Shown: positions 1 to 11,501 of the stretch, piece by piece | How positions within the stretch are numbered: the stretch's first letter is position 1 | How the letters are laid out: each line of letters opens with the position of its first letter | NCBI GenBank assembly: GCA_030762175.1 | Contig: CM060831.1 | Span: 29,089,001-29,153,000, forward strand | Direction: 5' to 3' | DNA length: 64,000 bases | Origin: Metallyticus violacea | Taxonomy: Eukaryota > Arthropoda > Insecta > Mantodea > Metallyticidae | The notes under the pieces: model-generated | What the model saw: the letters and a program-made list of their open reading frames with translations, nothing else | Told to the model about the DNA's origin: nothing | The model's database searches: none | Position numbers and translations under genes: made by a program

Positions 1-235
1 GTTCCGTAGGTCCTTGTGCTGCTTTCAATAATTTTGCTTTATTCGTTATGTTGTGATTTTGTGTTCAAAAAGATATGCTACTGCTGATTTCTCTATCTGC
101 TTGTACTTTATGTTCCTGAAATGTTTCTTTAACCATGTGCCTCTGTTTCTCTTTGTTTTTCCAATATAGATTTTTTCATATTCTGCACAATTTATTTTGT
201 AAATACTTGGTTTTTCCTCTTGTGGAGTACTGTGA
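1..235 (-). mobile_element. Penelope-like element fragment (GIY-YIG end)
   Basis: Read on the minus strand, positions ~220-150 translate to IYKINCAEYEKIYIGKTKR, the hallmark start of the GIY-YIG endonuclease found at the C-terminus of Penelope-like retroelements. It closely matches the same motif in the copy at 23384-23599 (IYQMNCNDYEKVYIGKTKR), so both belong to one family. The frame then continues toward the window edge with stops, so this is a dead remnant whose 3' end lies outside the window. The reverse transcriptase part is not found to its right. Confidence 0.75.
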
Positions 236-299
236 TTAACATTGCCTATCAGTAAGTTTTTAACATTAAGTCTTAATCGGTGCCAACTGACTTGTTAAA

Positions 300-570
300 G
301 ACTGAGTTGTCAAGTTGGTTGAAGATTGAGAGGATGTATCTTTGAAACCGGTCAACACATTAGATATAATTTATATAAACTACAAATTTATCACAACACC
401 ACTTGACCAGAATACACATTCCCACAGCTCAACAAATGATCCAACAGTTGAACTTTAGCTGGGTGAAGATGAGAACAAAATGTTCTCGAAACTGGTTCCA
501 TACATTATGACAAGTAAGTGAAGCATTAAGAGTGTGTAGTTCAACTGAATCATACAATGATATCAATTAT
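300..570 (+). repeat. PLE terminal-type sequence with two hammerhead-like motifs
   Basis: Two segments share the layout TGAAGAT, hairpin, then GAAAC. The first is near 319-349. The second is at 464-492, where GAGAAC (471-476) pairs with GTTCTC (482-487) and is followed directly by CGAAAC. Hammerhead ribozymes in the terminal repeats of Penelope-like elements have this general order. Segment 512-568 recurs at 30219-30275, and 430-495 resembles the arms of the foldback at 13.7-14.3 kb. I infer a PLE terminal repeat; the catalytic core is not canonical. Confidence 0.45.
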
Positions 571-1849
571 ATGATTAGCTTCACTGTGCAAGTTCCAATT
601 TACATTTTAATCCTAAGAGTTGCTTTGTCATTTGAGTGGCACTTAATTTGACAGTTAATATATTATACTTGCATCAAATGGTGTGAATAAATTTTGGCTA
701 GATTCAAGGCAGTTCTTATTGATATTGAAACTTGAATTTACCAGTCATTTTTATCTTCCCAAATGACAACCCGCCAACTAATGAAACACCCATGAACTGG
801 TGGGAATAGTGTGGTGATATATTTTTCCCAAGAATGGCCCTGTACCAGTTCAACAGCCACTGCCTAATAGAATTGTTACAGTTTATCTCTCAGAAGTTCC
901 ACAAACCACCCAAGAATAGATATAGCGCAAACACATTCTTTATTATGCTCAAGATGATGGAAGTCAAAACACATCATTTGAGATTAGGATTGTGCATAGC
1001 ATAGTAGTAAAAAGGGTTATGTTAAGAACAAATTTACTTGAAGAAATCTGTATCTCATTACTTTTCTATAATATGTACACAATAAAGCTAATAATGAAAT
1101 TTCTCAAGTACAAAGCAAAATGCAAAATAAATTGAATAAATGTTTGTAGGTCACTGGTCACTTTTCCAATAGACCAATACAAATTTCTCAGATGACAACA
1201 CAATAAATTCCCATTGTTAATATATAAATACCAGAATCTTTTCACTCTCTTGTGGTCAGTATTTCCATCTTCAGCTATCAGAAGGTAGCCATTCCCTCTC
1301 ATCCATACTTCCATATAAATCATAGGCAGAGTGATTGTATTTGTTTTACCTATTAATTAGCTTTCTTTTAATTTCATGTTGAATACTCGTTTTTTTCCTA
1401 TCTTCACATTCCACTTAACATTTAAATTTTTGTCACCTTAACCTATTTCTTCTACCTAATCAGCCTTATCTATTAATTGTTTCACTTTTCCTGAAAAGCT
1501 AATTTCCTAACTGCTTTTTATTAATAAAAATCTTATTTAATATAAAATTTCTGCTTCTCTTTAACCGTTTCTGGCCTATCAACTTTGTCCTGTATACATC
1601 CATCCCCTTATAGTGGACAATATATGTCTTCACTTTCTTCTTCCCCTCAAATTGGGCTCATGTTTTCCCTCTCATTTTTATTACAGAGTTATATATATTT
1701 TTCTGGAATCACATTTAACTCTCTATGAAATGTTAATTATCTTTTCTGTCTAATTTGGGAAAATAATTGCATATACAGGTTATTAATGAACTCCACTGAA
1801 ATAATTTCCGAGAGAGTGGAGGTATCTTAGGTAATTTGAGATAGACAAC

Positions 1850-2780
1850 TCGTGGCCTATCTGTTCAAATGTTGAAGATATGGCTATAAGTTTCTAGAGC
1901 ACCAGTGTGCCACTGGCTAATAAAGATGCCCCTTGAAAGCATCATGATAACAAAGATAGGTTTCAAAATGTATTGCTCTGGTGCAAAGTTACGACAGCTT
2001 TTCAGTAAGAGGTGGACATTTGTTTTTGAATTAGCATCTCGCTCATCACATTTTTTGTTTTTCTCACTAGGGCCTAATAATATAGCTTTTAGCAAGTTTC
2101 AATTTATATACTTAAATCTTAACATATCAGTTCATATAATTACAACCCTTGTAGTTATTGTACTTGCCAATCAGATTCATGTCCTGGGTATGTGTCAGGT
2201 ACATTAAGTTTTAGGCATCAGTTAGTAGTAGGCTTATTAACTATTTTATATTGGTAATACATTCATTGTTGAGAAAGAAAATAAACTTGAAAGCATTAAG
2301 TAAATTTTCATTCATAATTCTTTAGTATGTCTATCACAGCACTTCATATTAAATTAAAAAAAAATTAATGATATAAGAAATGTGGAGAACATCAGCTTAT
2401 GCATTATGCTACACAATGGGTACATAATGCAAGAAGGCAATTAACAAATATTCATTGTCGCATTATCAAATGATAAGTTCGAGATTTGAGGGATTTTTAT
2501 GGCACTAAATCTTGAAAACTCTGATTAGAAGCTTCAGATTCTATACCTGCAAGGCAGTTTAAAGACATTCTAAACCAATTTTTCACCTGGCTTGGCTTTA
2601 ACACCAACTTATCAGCATCTGATGCCAAAATGTTTAACACCATAAAACTGCAGTGTTAGTTGTGGACCATATATAGCCTATCTCAAATTGTTTATATATG
2701 ACATATCTGCACTCTGAATTATTTCGGTGTATTCATTAACACCATGTATAATTAATATCAGCATATAAAAAGTATAGGCC
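1850..2780 (+). repeat. Dispersed ~0.9 kb repeat, copy 1
   Basis: This stretch aligns along nearly its whole length with the reverse complement of 39557-40614. Shared blocks include ccactggctaataaagatgc/gccaatggcttatgaagatgc near the start, the GGGCCTAATAATA block, the CAATTTATATACTTAAAT block, and the ATAACTTCATT-type tail. Translations show the same chance peptides in both copies (GPNN.AFS and FQFIYLNLNISV), but neither frame looks like a gene. Parts carry weak tRNA-like B-box sequence. It is an old interspersed repeat within the LARP1 intron upstream of the first visible exon. Confidence 0.7.
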
Positions 2781-3018
2781 TGAATATTAATTTTTTATTA
2801 AGTATGCATAGTAGAAACTTGGAATGGTTTCTTGATTCATACCAAGTATTTTAAGTTATGCTATATAATATTGGAAGGATTCGCTAACACCATAAGGCTT
2901 ATTGCCAATGAATGGGGTTTGATAGTAGGCCTTCCAACAAATTTTTGTTTTGTGTAGTTCATTCTAAAATATATCACTTTTATTTATATTAATATAATTT
3001 TTTTCTCATCCTTTATAG

Positions 3019-3152
3019 GTCAGCTGTATGGTCTTGAAAAATTTTGGGCATTTCTCAAATATTACAGGCATAGCTCAAAGCTGCATATAGATCCAAAACT
3101 GAAAGAATTTCTCTCAGGATATAATGACGTCAAGGATTTCCGTGTAGTTATG
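3019..3152 (+). CDS. larp1: La-related protein 1 (LARP1), DM15 exon
   Basis: This internal exon lies between a polypyrimidine/TATAG acceptor (AG at 3017-3018) and a GTAAGT donor starting at 3153. It encodes GQLYGLEKFWAFLKYYRHS, then IDPKLKEFLSGYNDVKDFRVVM. That is the end of the third DM15 (HEAT-like) repeat of LARP1 and matches the animal LARP1 motif LYGLEKFWAFLKY...IDPKL. In LARP1 the DM15 region binds the 5' cap and adjacent TOP motif of mRNAs, controlling translation of ribosomal-protein messages downstream of TORC1. The first two bases complete a codon begun in the preceding exon, which is off the window. The exon ends on a full codon. The La motif, RNA-binding region and the first DM15 repeats lie to the left and are not visible. 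Assignment is by sequence recognition and is strong. Confidence 0.92.
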
Positions 3153-6100
3153 GTAAGTGTTGCAAAGTCATTTCATGCCTGTAACATGAAAAGTTCCATA
3201 CATTAGAGTAATATATAGCAACTTTGAACACATTTCTGAAACTGTTATCTGAAGCTCAGTATGATTTCAAATGCAGCTAAAATGTTAATATATTCATAAA
3301 ATGTACATAGGTCCCCATTTAAGGCCAGGTCCCATGACTGAGAATGGTAATGTATCTCATTCTGCAGACCACTGCATGAGATGGAGGTATATTGGTCAGC
3401 ATGTCATGTCAAGGGCACTCAGAATGTGCACTTAGATAGGATCTGGACCAGGCTGGGTATGACAGGACATAAAAATCCCCTTCTCCATCGCCAAAGATTG
3501 AACCTTGAATTCAGGCATTGTAATTTCAGAGTTACAGCTCTGGAAATGTCAGCTCTTGAAACTGCAAAATTCATGTAATGGTTTCTTAATGCAGAGTTAT
3601 TGAAGGTATAAATTTGGGGGCAGAGGGCATTTTTGATGGTGATGTCTAATTCAGAGCTATTGAAGATATATAAATTTGGGGGCAGAGAGTATTTTTGAGT
3701 CCTGAGGCAGACTGTTGGAGTAGATAACGAAGGTAAGGTTTAATGAAATTTGGCTAGGTATTGGCCAGAGAATACCTACTCAGATGCTTGCCAGAAATCC
3801 TGAATATGAACCAAGGTCACTTTAGCAAAAGGATAAATCACTTGTCATTGCATTTACATATTTCTGGTAACGAAGGTAATCATAATATTTTGAGGTATCG
3901 CAGAAACTCATTTATCCAGACCAGCTGAGGCCAGAAGTCATTCAAATTTACGAAAATCCAGATGATTAAAATGTAGTATAGTATGCCCACTAATGCAAAT
4001 TACACACTGTACAAAAAATTTCTATGTGCGTACCATTTATTTTCACAAATTAAAAACATTAAAAATACGTTGTACTATTTAAGCACTACTAGTTATATTG
4101 CTTCTCTTATGTGACTTGACATCCCAACTCTAGTTTCAGTAGCAGCGTTTTTCACTAGTTCTCTTTTATCAGTTTCATTAAGTACACCTAATTTTTTTTT
4201 CCCATGAAAATGACTACTTTCTTCCTTTTCCTCAAATAAAAATGTCACAATATACTATTGAGAACATAACTACAATTTAAGTTTGTAAGATTATACAAGG
4301 ACTGACTGGGAAAGTGGAGAACAACAAAATATTTACTGTACCCTGGAAGAATGGCATGGTTTGAAGTGACATTGACAGTTTGAAATCACTTTAGGACATG
4401 TTGCTGCTTATGGGAGGGGTAAGTTTGTGACACTTGTCAGAAATGACCACTAGCAAAGCAGGTACAGTACTAAAACTTATCACCACTTGCTAAACCATCA
4501 AATTACAAGAAGAAGCTTTTACAGAAGAAAAATTATTCACTCTTGGAGATGGGGGAAAATAAAAAATTGGTCCAGATAAACCAGATATTTGGATCAAAGA
4601 GGGCAGAATAAACAAAGTTCCACTTTATCAGTAATAGGAGGAGGAGAAAGTTAAGTGGTGACATTGATCTGTTCAGAAATTGATTTATAAGGGAGGTTCC
4701 ATAATGCAATACAGTAATTCAAAAAACTTGCAGCATAAAGCTTTATTTTTGCTTGTTAGTATCTAATAAATAATAATGCAATGCTCCTGTCTCAGTGTGT
4801 TTGAGAAGGTCATATGGGTTACTAGAGGTATGAGAATGTTTTGGTTAATAAAATGGTTTATAAAGGAAGAACTTGCCATGCAGAAATTAAATATCACTTA
4901 CATTGAGTAAATGGTGAAGCTTTTCCTTCATATTCACCAGTAATTTAGTGACCAGAGAATAAGATGAAAAATTGCTGTGGGATTGGGCCTTTAAAAAACA
5001 ATCATCTTTAGAATTCTGTATTAACATCGGAAACAAAATGTATGTACCACTATACACTAACCTGCCCTGCCTCTTAATGCGAGAATATGAACAGCAAATT
5101 GGTTGTGCTGTGCCTGCCGCATTGTAAAGTTTGAATATTCTGTTCAAACACAACATAACATTAAAAAGAATATAAATATTGATCACTGGCTATAATATGA
5201 GAAAAAAGAAGAATTATTTATGCATGCAGCACTCTTTTCAAATGCACCAGTATATTCTGCAGTTAATTTTAGAATGTAATTCATAGAATAGTTGAATTTT
5301 CTTCCATCAATATATTGAAAACTTTCAACCCTATTCCCTTTTTACCACAGTTAACTGCGGACCTTTAGAATGTTAACAGTTAACCTTTAGAGCGCTTTGT
5401 GTTTTGTGCACATGATCAACTACCATATTAACAACACCAGCAAAGGCTGCCATTTTACCTAATTGAAAACAACAGAGCAGTTGGATTTAGTTGGATTTAT
5501 TACACCCATGTAGTGCTTGTTTAAAAACAAAATTTTGCTAAATCTACATCTTTTCACAGGTTGTGGAAGAAAAGAAAAGTAACCATAACCAAAATATTCC
5601 TGGTGCTATATTTTAAAGTGTGCTTGGTCTCCAGCAAATCGCAGGAAAACAGTGACATTTGTTTGGTTCACTTTATTACTGCAGTCTTCTATTTAAACTA
5701 AAGAGACATGCTATGCTTAGCCATATTGATTGCCTTCTGCATGAGAATTGCATGAGAATGCACTGCTGTACATTGCTGCCCAGATTGCAAAGTGTGTTTG
5801 GAAGAACTATGGATTCAGTGGTTTGGACCATCCACTACAGCCCACATCTAGGATTATGTTTTCTCAGAAGTGAAGAAATGCATGTGGAAAATATTTAATG
5901 CTGACAGTGAAGTGAAGGCAGCCATTTTGGAACGTTTTGCAGGCAAAAGTTCCTTTTTTCAAGTGCATAGAAATGCTGGTTCAGAGATGTGAAAAGTGTT
6001 GAGATAAATGGAGACTGTGGAAAAGTGATGTGATTCCCCCCCCCTTTTCCCTTCTTTCTTTTTGCTCTCTTTCTCTCTTGTTTTTTCCCTACCCTTAGAA

Positions 6101-6187
6101 GTAAAGGTTATTTATGCTGTAAACTTATCGAAATAATATTTCATAACTATGAAGTTTTATAATTTATCTATATGTCTTGTATTACAG
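3153..6187 (+). other. LARP1 intron
   Basis: GTAAGT donor at 3153 and TTGTATTACAG acceptor ending at 6187, phase 0. The intron is AT-rich and ~3.0 kb long. It contains a 60-bp imperfect tandem duplication (3592-3651 and 3652-about 3700) but no recognisable gene. Open frames inside it are short and do not resemble proteins. Confidence 0.85.
3592..3700. repeat. 60-bp imperfect tandem duplication
   Basis: CAGAGTTATTGAAGGTATAA at 3592 and CAGAGCTATTGAAGATATAT at 3652 begin two copies that share AAATTTGGGGGCAGAG further on. The second copy is incomplete. Confidence 0.7.
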
Positions 6188-6715
6188 CCAGGTGATGAAA
6201 ATGAATTGAAAGGAGGTTACAGAGGTACAATGTTTCACCCATACCCTGTTAAAAGACGCAACCGTAGTGTGTCTGAAAGCTACAGTATGGATGTGAGGCA
6301 GCAGCGTAACTGGGAAAGACATTCAGCATCTGTATATCATCAGAAACGTGTGCGTCGTCTTTCTGGTGGACCAGGCTCAACTAGTCCAGGACCTTCTTCA
6401 CGCTTGCGGGCCAACTCTTGTGGGTATGAACCAAGCAGTTCTATTTCTAAAGGTTCATCAGCTGCTTCCAGTAGTCAGGGAGGAAGTAAAGTGAGAGTTA
6501 ATTTTGATCTCAGAGAATGCAAGTCTGCTGAAGCAAGTACCAGTCACTCGTCTCAAAGCTCAAAAGGCAAGTCTGCTGAAGCAAAAAAGGCTTACAAAAA
6601 GAGGGAGGGATCAGTTGGCAAAGGCTCTTCAGATAAGCAGAAAGGTTCAGTAGGGTCTGGGGCAGAATGTGATAGTAAAACCATTGCTGCAGCAGCAGAG
6701 ACAAAAAAGGAGTGA
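6188..6715 (+). CDS. larp1: La-related protein 1 (LARP1), last coding exon
   Basis: The exon starts after TTACAG (6187) in phase 0, matching the donor at 3152. It reads PGDENELKGGYRGTMFHPYP, then a basic Ser-rich tail (KRRNRSVSESYS, KRVRRLSGGPGSTSPGPSSR), and ends in AAAAETKKE with TGA at 6713-6715. This is the disordered C-terminus that follows DM15 in LARP1. Such Arg/Ser tracts are typical phosphorylation-rich regions, but no site is proven here. The tail contains a short internal duplication (CKSAEAS.TSHSSQSS / GKSAEAKK). The open frame extends 39 bases upstream of the acceptor to an ATG at 6149, but that part is intron. No further coding exon is needed, because the frame closes well after the conserved DM15 end. 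Confidence 0.9.
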   Translation, partial: PGDENELKGGYRGTMFHPYPVKRRNRSVSESYSMDVRQQRNWERHSASVYHQKRVRRLSGGPGSTSPGPSSRLRANSCGYEPSSSISKGSSAASSSQGGSKVRVNFDLRECKSAEASTSHSSQSSKGKSAEAKKAYKKREGSVGKGSSDKQKGSVGSGAECDSKTIAAAAETKKE

Positions 6716-9309
6716 AGAAAAATTAAAATTTGAGGCATAAGGAGTTGGTAAATGATTTCTGCTTTATATCAGGAGAATAAATGGTGGGGGAAGTGGCCCT
6801 TTATTCCAAATATTACTATTGTAAATACTGCAAATCATTCCTCCCAGTGTGTTATTTTTAGATATTGCAGTCAATATTCAACAACAGAAGTTTCAGATTT
6901 TCAGTTTCTGTTGCATTTGACAGTTACTGGGCAGGTGTTGACAGAGAAGGGCTTCATGCTTTTGGGTTTTCATGTTTTACATTGTCTTTAGCAATGGAGT
7001 GATGAGTGACAATTTGTGAGGACAAATTTAATAAAAGTGGAGTGAGCTGGCAGAAACTTTTCTGTTGGAAACTAGTGAGTTTTTATGTTGATAGAAAATA
7101 ACAGAAATTGGTAATATCTGTGAAGCTGTGGTTATGCTGTATCCAGAGGGCCTGCTTTAAGCAATACTTAGGTCTTATCTGCTTTGACATAGTTTTTCCT
7201 ATTATCTAAAGTTTAGGTTCCAAGTGGCAAAAGAATACTTCAGCTATTATCGTCATTGCATTCTGTTTCCTAACACTTGAATGCTTTTTTTTCTTATCTG
7301 ATTGGAGGAAATGGTTATAGACTTCCTCAGAAATTGTTCATGGCAGCTCCTGATTAGCATCTCTCATTATTTGAATATTTGATCCATTCATGAATTTAAA
7401 AAAAAAACATATAAGGCAAAGTAAAACATGTACTTATTGAAAGAACATAAATTTGGTGGCAGATGCTTAAAAACAATTATTGATAGCTGTCTGGCAACCG
7501 TTAGCGGGTTAGTGTTGATTACAAAGCAGAAATAGCCCTCTGCACACCTGAAACAAGGCTGATAGTGTGCCATATGATGATTTGGTGCAGATGTTAATGG
7601 TGCCTAAATCTGAAGATTTAAAATAAACTATATAAATAAAAAAGGGGGGAAGAAAATGGATTTAAGAGCAAGGAGGATACAGGTGTTCTCTTCCCATGTT
7701 AGGTATGAAAGCTTTTACTTTTTAATGCAAAATGGTGCACATATTTTAATAGCTTGCAAAATGTGAGGCTGGGCTAACTTTTTCTCCCCTTCTCCCACTG
7801 ACTTTGTCTAGAAAATATTATTTTACAATAGAATTTAGCCTTATTCCAGTCTTCCCATACAGTAGGGGGGCTTCAGTTTGCAAGATTAAATATTCAAATG
7901 AAATTTAGCTTAAAACTAATTGTTTGTTACATTGAAAGTTAATACCATAAATAAATTATACATCTATTCATAAAGTACTATATATTGTAATAATTATTAT
8001 TGTTATTGTTTTTCTCCCCCTTTTGTTTCCCCCCTATATTTTCTTTCTTTTCTTTATTGGTATTAACTGCTACTTTAGTGTACTTTTGTAAACACTTACG
8101 GTAGGGAAAAAGAATTAGTCTTTATTTTGTGAAAGTATACTTAATGGCATTCATTAGCTTTTTGTTTTGACAGTTAATGTTAATGCTTCACAGCCAAATG
8201 TTTTTTTACTTTTTCTTGGTGAAGGTCAGTTAATGATATATTTTATTGTTACTGCATTGTATAATTGTGGTAGTTTTTAAGAATCGGTAATCAAAGGGAC
8301 AGCTTGATATAATTTGTACATTTTTTTTTAGCAGCCATGAAATGAATAATGGTTTAATATCTCATTGGAGTCCAAATATACATCTTGTTTTAAATTCAAA
8401 CATTCATAATGAAGGAAAAATATTAACACAAAGGTAATGTCTGCCGGTTTAAAATAAATTAATACTTATGTGCAGAAAGTAAGTGTGGTCTTTAGAGCAT
8501 AAACTTGTACAGATCTTTAATTAAGTGGGTCTTTGGATCATAAACTCTATGGAAATTAGATTTATACAGATCGTTAAAATAGAGGTTTTTAAGGAATCAG
8601 TGTCAAAGTGGATTAAAGCTCCTTTTTTTTTTAACCTTAGATTAGCATTCATACCATTGAATCCTTGCAAGAATACTGTTGCTTGCATTTGTAAGACTGG
8701 TTCCTGTATTTTATGCGTTTATGAAGACATTGGAATAGATGTTTTAGCAAGGGTGTGCCTAGTCGTTTTTTTATTATATGGTTATCCTATTGTGTAATGA
8801 AATGAGTCTGGGCCATAGAATTGTTGAATCTTCTACCAGAATTTGGCAATAGTTTGTTGTTTGAGCCTACTCTTTTCTGTTGAAAATGGGTTTGATAACA
8901 CTTATAGGGTAAATTATGTTGTGTCTTAATCATAGCAGAAACACAGTTGTATTTCTTTACAAAAGATAAACTTATTCAATTATATATAAATGACATAGCT
9001 CCTGTTTTGACATGGAAATGATTTTGAAAGTCAAAATAAATTCTACTTAATTGGTTTAATAGAGCAAAATTATTTTAGTGTGAGAATTCTGTGTTTTATT
9101 GTTGCATATTTTTATTAGAATTTGGGTTTTACTGATCCACTTATTAGAAGTGGTTAGGGCTATGCTTGGTAAGCACTCAACATATAATTTTGTGTTACAG
9201 TACAGTGTATTACATGTTTTTATAATAGTTGCAGCAGCTTGTGTATAATAGCATCTGGTTAAGTACTAAATATGAGTAGGTACAGTTTGTTTAGTAGAAT
9301 TTTATTCTC

Positions 9310-9353
9310 TGCTACAATCCACATTATATGTATAGATAATGTGGATTGTAGCA
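9310..9353. repeat. Perfect 18-bp inverted repeat (hairpin)
   Basis: TGCTACAATCCACATTAT (9310-9327) is an exact reverse complement of 9336-9353, with an 8-base loop. Its function is unknown: it could be a remnant of a terminal-inverted-repeat element or an RNA hairpin. Confidence 0.85.
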
Positions 9354-9472
9354 TTTGCACATAAAATTTTATAATCTTTCTGTATAAAGTTGAAGTAACA
9401 TCAGTTGAATGTGAAATCACACCATTTAAGAAATCTTATCATGCAAACACCACCACTGCAGAACTTCATAGA

Positions 9473-9500
9473 AATAATAATAATAATAATAATAATAATT
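9473..9500. repeat. (AAT)n microsatellite
   Basis: An uninterrupted run of about nine AAT units. Confidence 0.9.
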
Positions 9501-10396
9501 AGTGAAGGAAGTGCTTAAAGCCGTTATATAAAATTTCATGGAAGACATTTGCTGCACTGCTCATTGTTTTGTACCTCTTGTTCCATCTTCCTAGTGAGAA
9601 AATTAATGCTGGCACAGCAATAATTACAATTTGGGGGAGGGGTTATGCACAAAATATGGGTTTAGAAATTATTTGTATTCTGTTTGACCTCAAGTTACTG
9701 TATAAGTGCAGTACAGTGCCAGTGCTGAGAAAAGTTAATAGTGCATGACTGGAGCAACTTAGCTACATTAATAGCTGCTTTCTTTTATTAATAAAGTGTA
9801 ATACTTAATATGGTACTCACCATTATAAAAAATCTTAGAAGTGTCTAACCAGTACTGTGACATGTGCCAGGATCCTTTTAAGGAGATTTTGAGAAACTTG
9901 CTGAAGTGCATGCTGTTGAATATTGTAGGCTGTCTCTCAGATGTTCTGTTTCAGAGTCTCCAGATAACATGAATTGTTGGCATGTTCAGATTTCGCATAA
10001 ATAAAAAGTACACATTCAGATCTAGAGTCAAGTTCTTCAAACACACCGTGTAATGTTAGCATGTTTTCATTAGCATATGTGAACTCTCACCGTCTTGCAT
10101 AAAATATTCATAAATTACTTCTCCTAAGGCTATGTTAGCAAAAAACTAACAATATCTCATTGGTGTACCTCTGAGTGTTAAAGAGTGTCTTGATAAAATC
10201 TTAAGCAGCCTAACTTTGCAGTTTAGCAATCGCACTCAATGTTCTTTGACTAATTTGCTAATCTTTGTGACAGGGAGGTCGTACATCTTGAAATGTGGGC
10301 AAGGATGATGGATCACCAATGGTACATTACAAGTACAATACATAGAAACATAGTGATGCTGAACTTTGCTCACCTCCTAGTAGGTATTTCCACAGT

Positions 10397-10415
10397 GTGT
10401 ATGTATGTATGTATG

Positions 10416-10467
<52 letters not shown>
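10397..10467. repeat. Compound (TATG)n(TA)n microsatellite
   Basis: About six GTAT units run directly into about 23 TA units. The long Tyr-Ile open frames on the minus strand here come only from this tract. Confidence 0.95.
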
Positions 10468-10473
<6 letters not shown>

Positions 10474-10920
10474 GTAGGGACCCTCCAATGTTTTTCTTAC
10501 AGCAGGACATGCACACACATACATATAGCGAACCTAGTGGCAGGTGACTAAATTGCAACAGAGGCTGGCTTGAGGCAATTAGATGGAATGGGATGGCTAT
10601 TTCTGTAGTTCCGTATTGTATGCTATTATCATTATGGAAGGTCAAAAGACACAATATTGCTCTGCTGTGAATAGTTCTAACAATAAAGGAAAGCAACACT
10701 GAATAAAGTTTGTTATAATTCCAAAGAATAGTGTAGTACAATTACTACATTGTAGTAATATGATTTGTAGGTGTATGCTCATATAACAGCCTAACAATTG
10801 CTTCATTTCAAATGCAAGAAGTGGTGATAAATTGACGCAGAAAAGCATTACTCTTAATAATAATTGCAGGTTGTGTGCAAATCATTTCAGACACACAGTT
10901 TTAGAATAGCAATGAAGTGT

Positions 10921-11172
10921 TTAATCAGGATAGCAATATCCAAATTGATGGCTACACGCAGCTAGGCCTCCCATATCAACCCATTGTGCCCCTGATGATG
11001 AGGTGAAATGACAAATTTGTAAAGGAAAACTGGGATGGGAGGGTTCCAGGCATAAATGTAAAATATCTCCTGGCATTGCAGACTGAAGGAAACCTAAAGA
11101 AAAAAAGTCAAGGAATATCATTATATGGTTGGAATCAAACAGTGAGCCTCCATTCTTACTGACCATGGCCAT
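10921..11172 (-). repeat. Possible old interspersed repeat
   Basis: The region has the composition of insect interspersed repeats (CCCCTGATGATGAGGTGAAA ... GGAATCAAACAGTGAGCCTCC), unlike its AT-rich surroundings. It resembles a decayed tRNA-headed SINE, with a weak B-box-like GGTTGGAATCAAAC on one side. There is no second copy in the window, so the call is tentative. Confidence 0.25.
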
Positions 11173-11501
11173 CTATAACCTTTTTAATTATTACAATGTA
11201 GTTTCCAACTGTTTTGTGAAGTAAATGTGTATTTTAGAATATTTCAATAAGTCCATGTTCAATGATTTAGAAAATTGCCTTGATTCAGATGCTAAAAAGT
11301 AGAAAGAAATGAAAGCTTCACCAATTAAGGTGCATATCATTTTCCTTTTAACTAATGGTCCTAGTGGCCTGTTACAGTGTAGGAGGTTGCAATAAAATCA
11401 CAATGATACAATGCAAGCCAAGAGTACTATGCCCAGTGTTGGGATTGCCAACTTAGGTAATCTGCTAAAGGTTGATGTTTAAAACAAACACTACTATAGT
11501 A

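Larger units (their letters stand above)
6716..10396 (+). other. LARP1 3' UTR and flank, no gene seen
   Basis: This is AT-rich, CpG-poor sequence following the LARP1 stop. Several AATAAA hexamers occur (for example near 7032 and 7623), so the 3' UTR end cannot be fixed. Open frames are short and not protein-like. It holds a perfect 18-bp hairpin (9310-9353) and an (AAT)n tract at about 9473-9500. Confidence 0.5.

Noticed and set aside
1905..2207. 100-aa ORF matching part of a 145-aa ORF at 40149-40586
   Set aside because: The similarity is due to a shared interspersed repeat; frames differ by indels and no known protein is recognised.
6149..6187. First 13 codons of the ORF over LARP1's last exon (MKFYNLSICLVLQ)
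   Set aside because: They lie upstream of a good TTACAG acceptor and are intronic; the protein joins from the DM15 exon at 3152.
10327..10741. Tyr/Ile-rich minus ORFs
   Set aside because: Created by translation of the (TATG)n(TA)n microsatellite.
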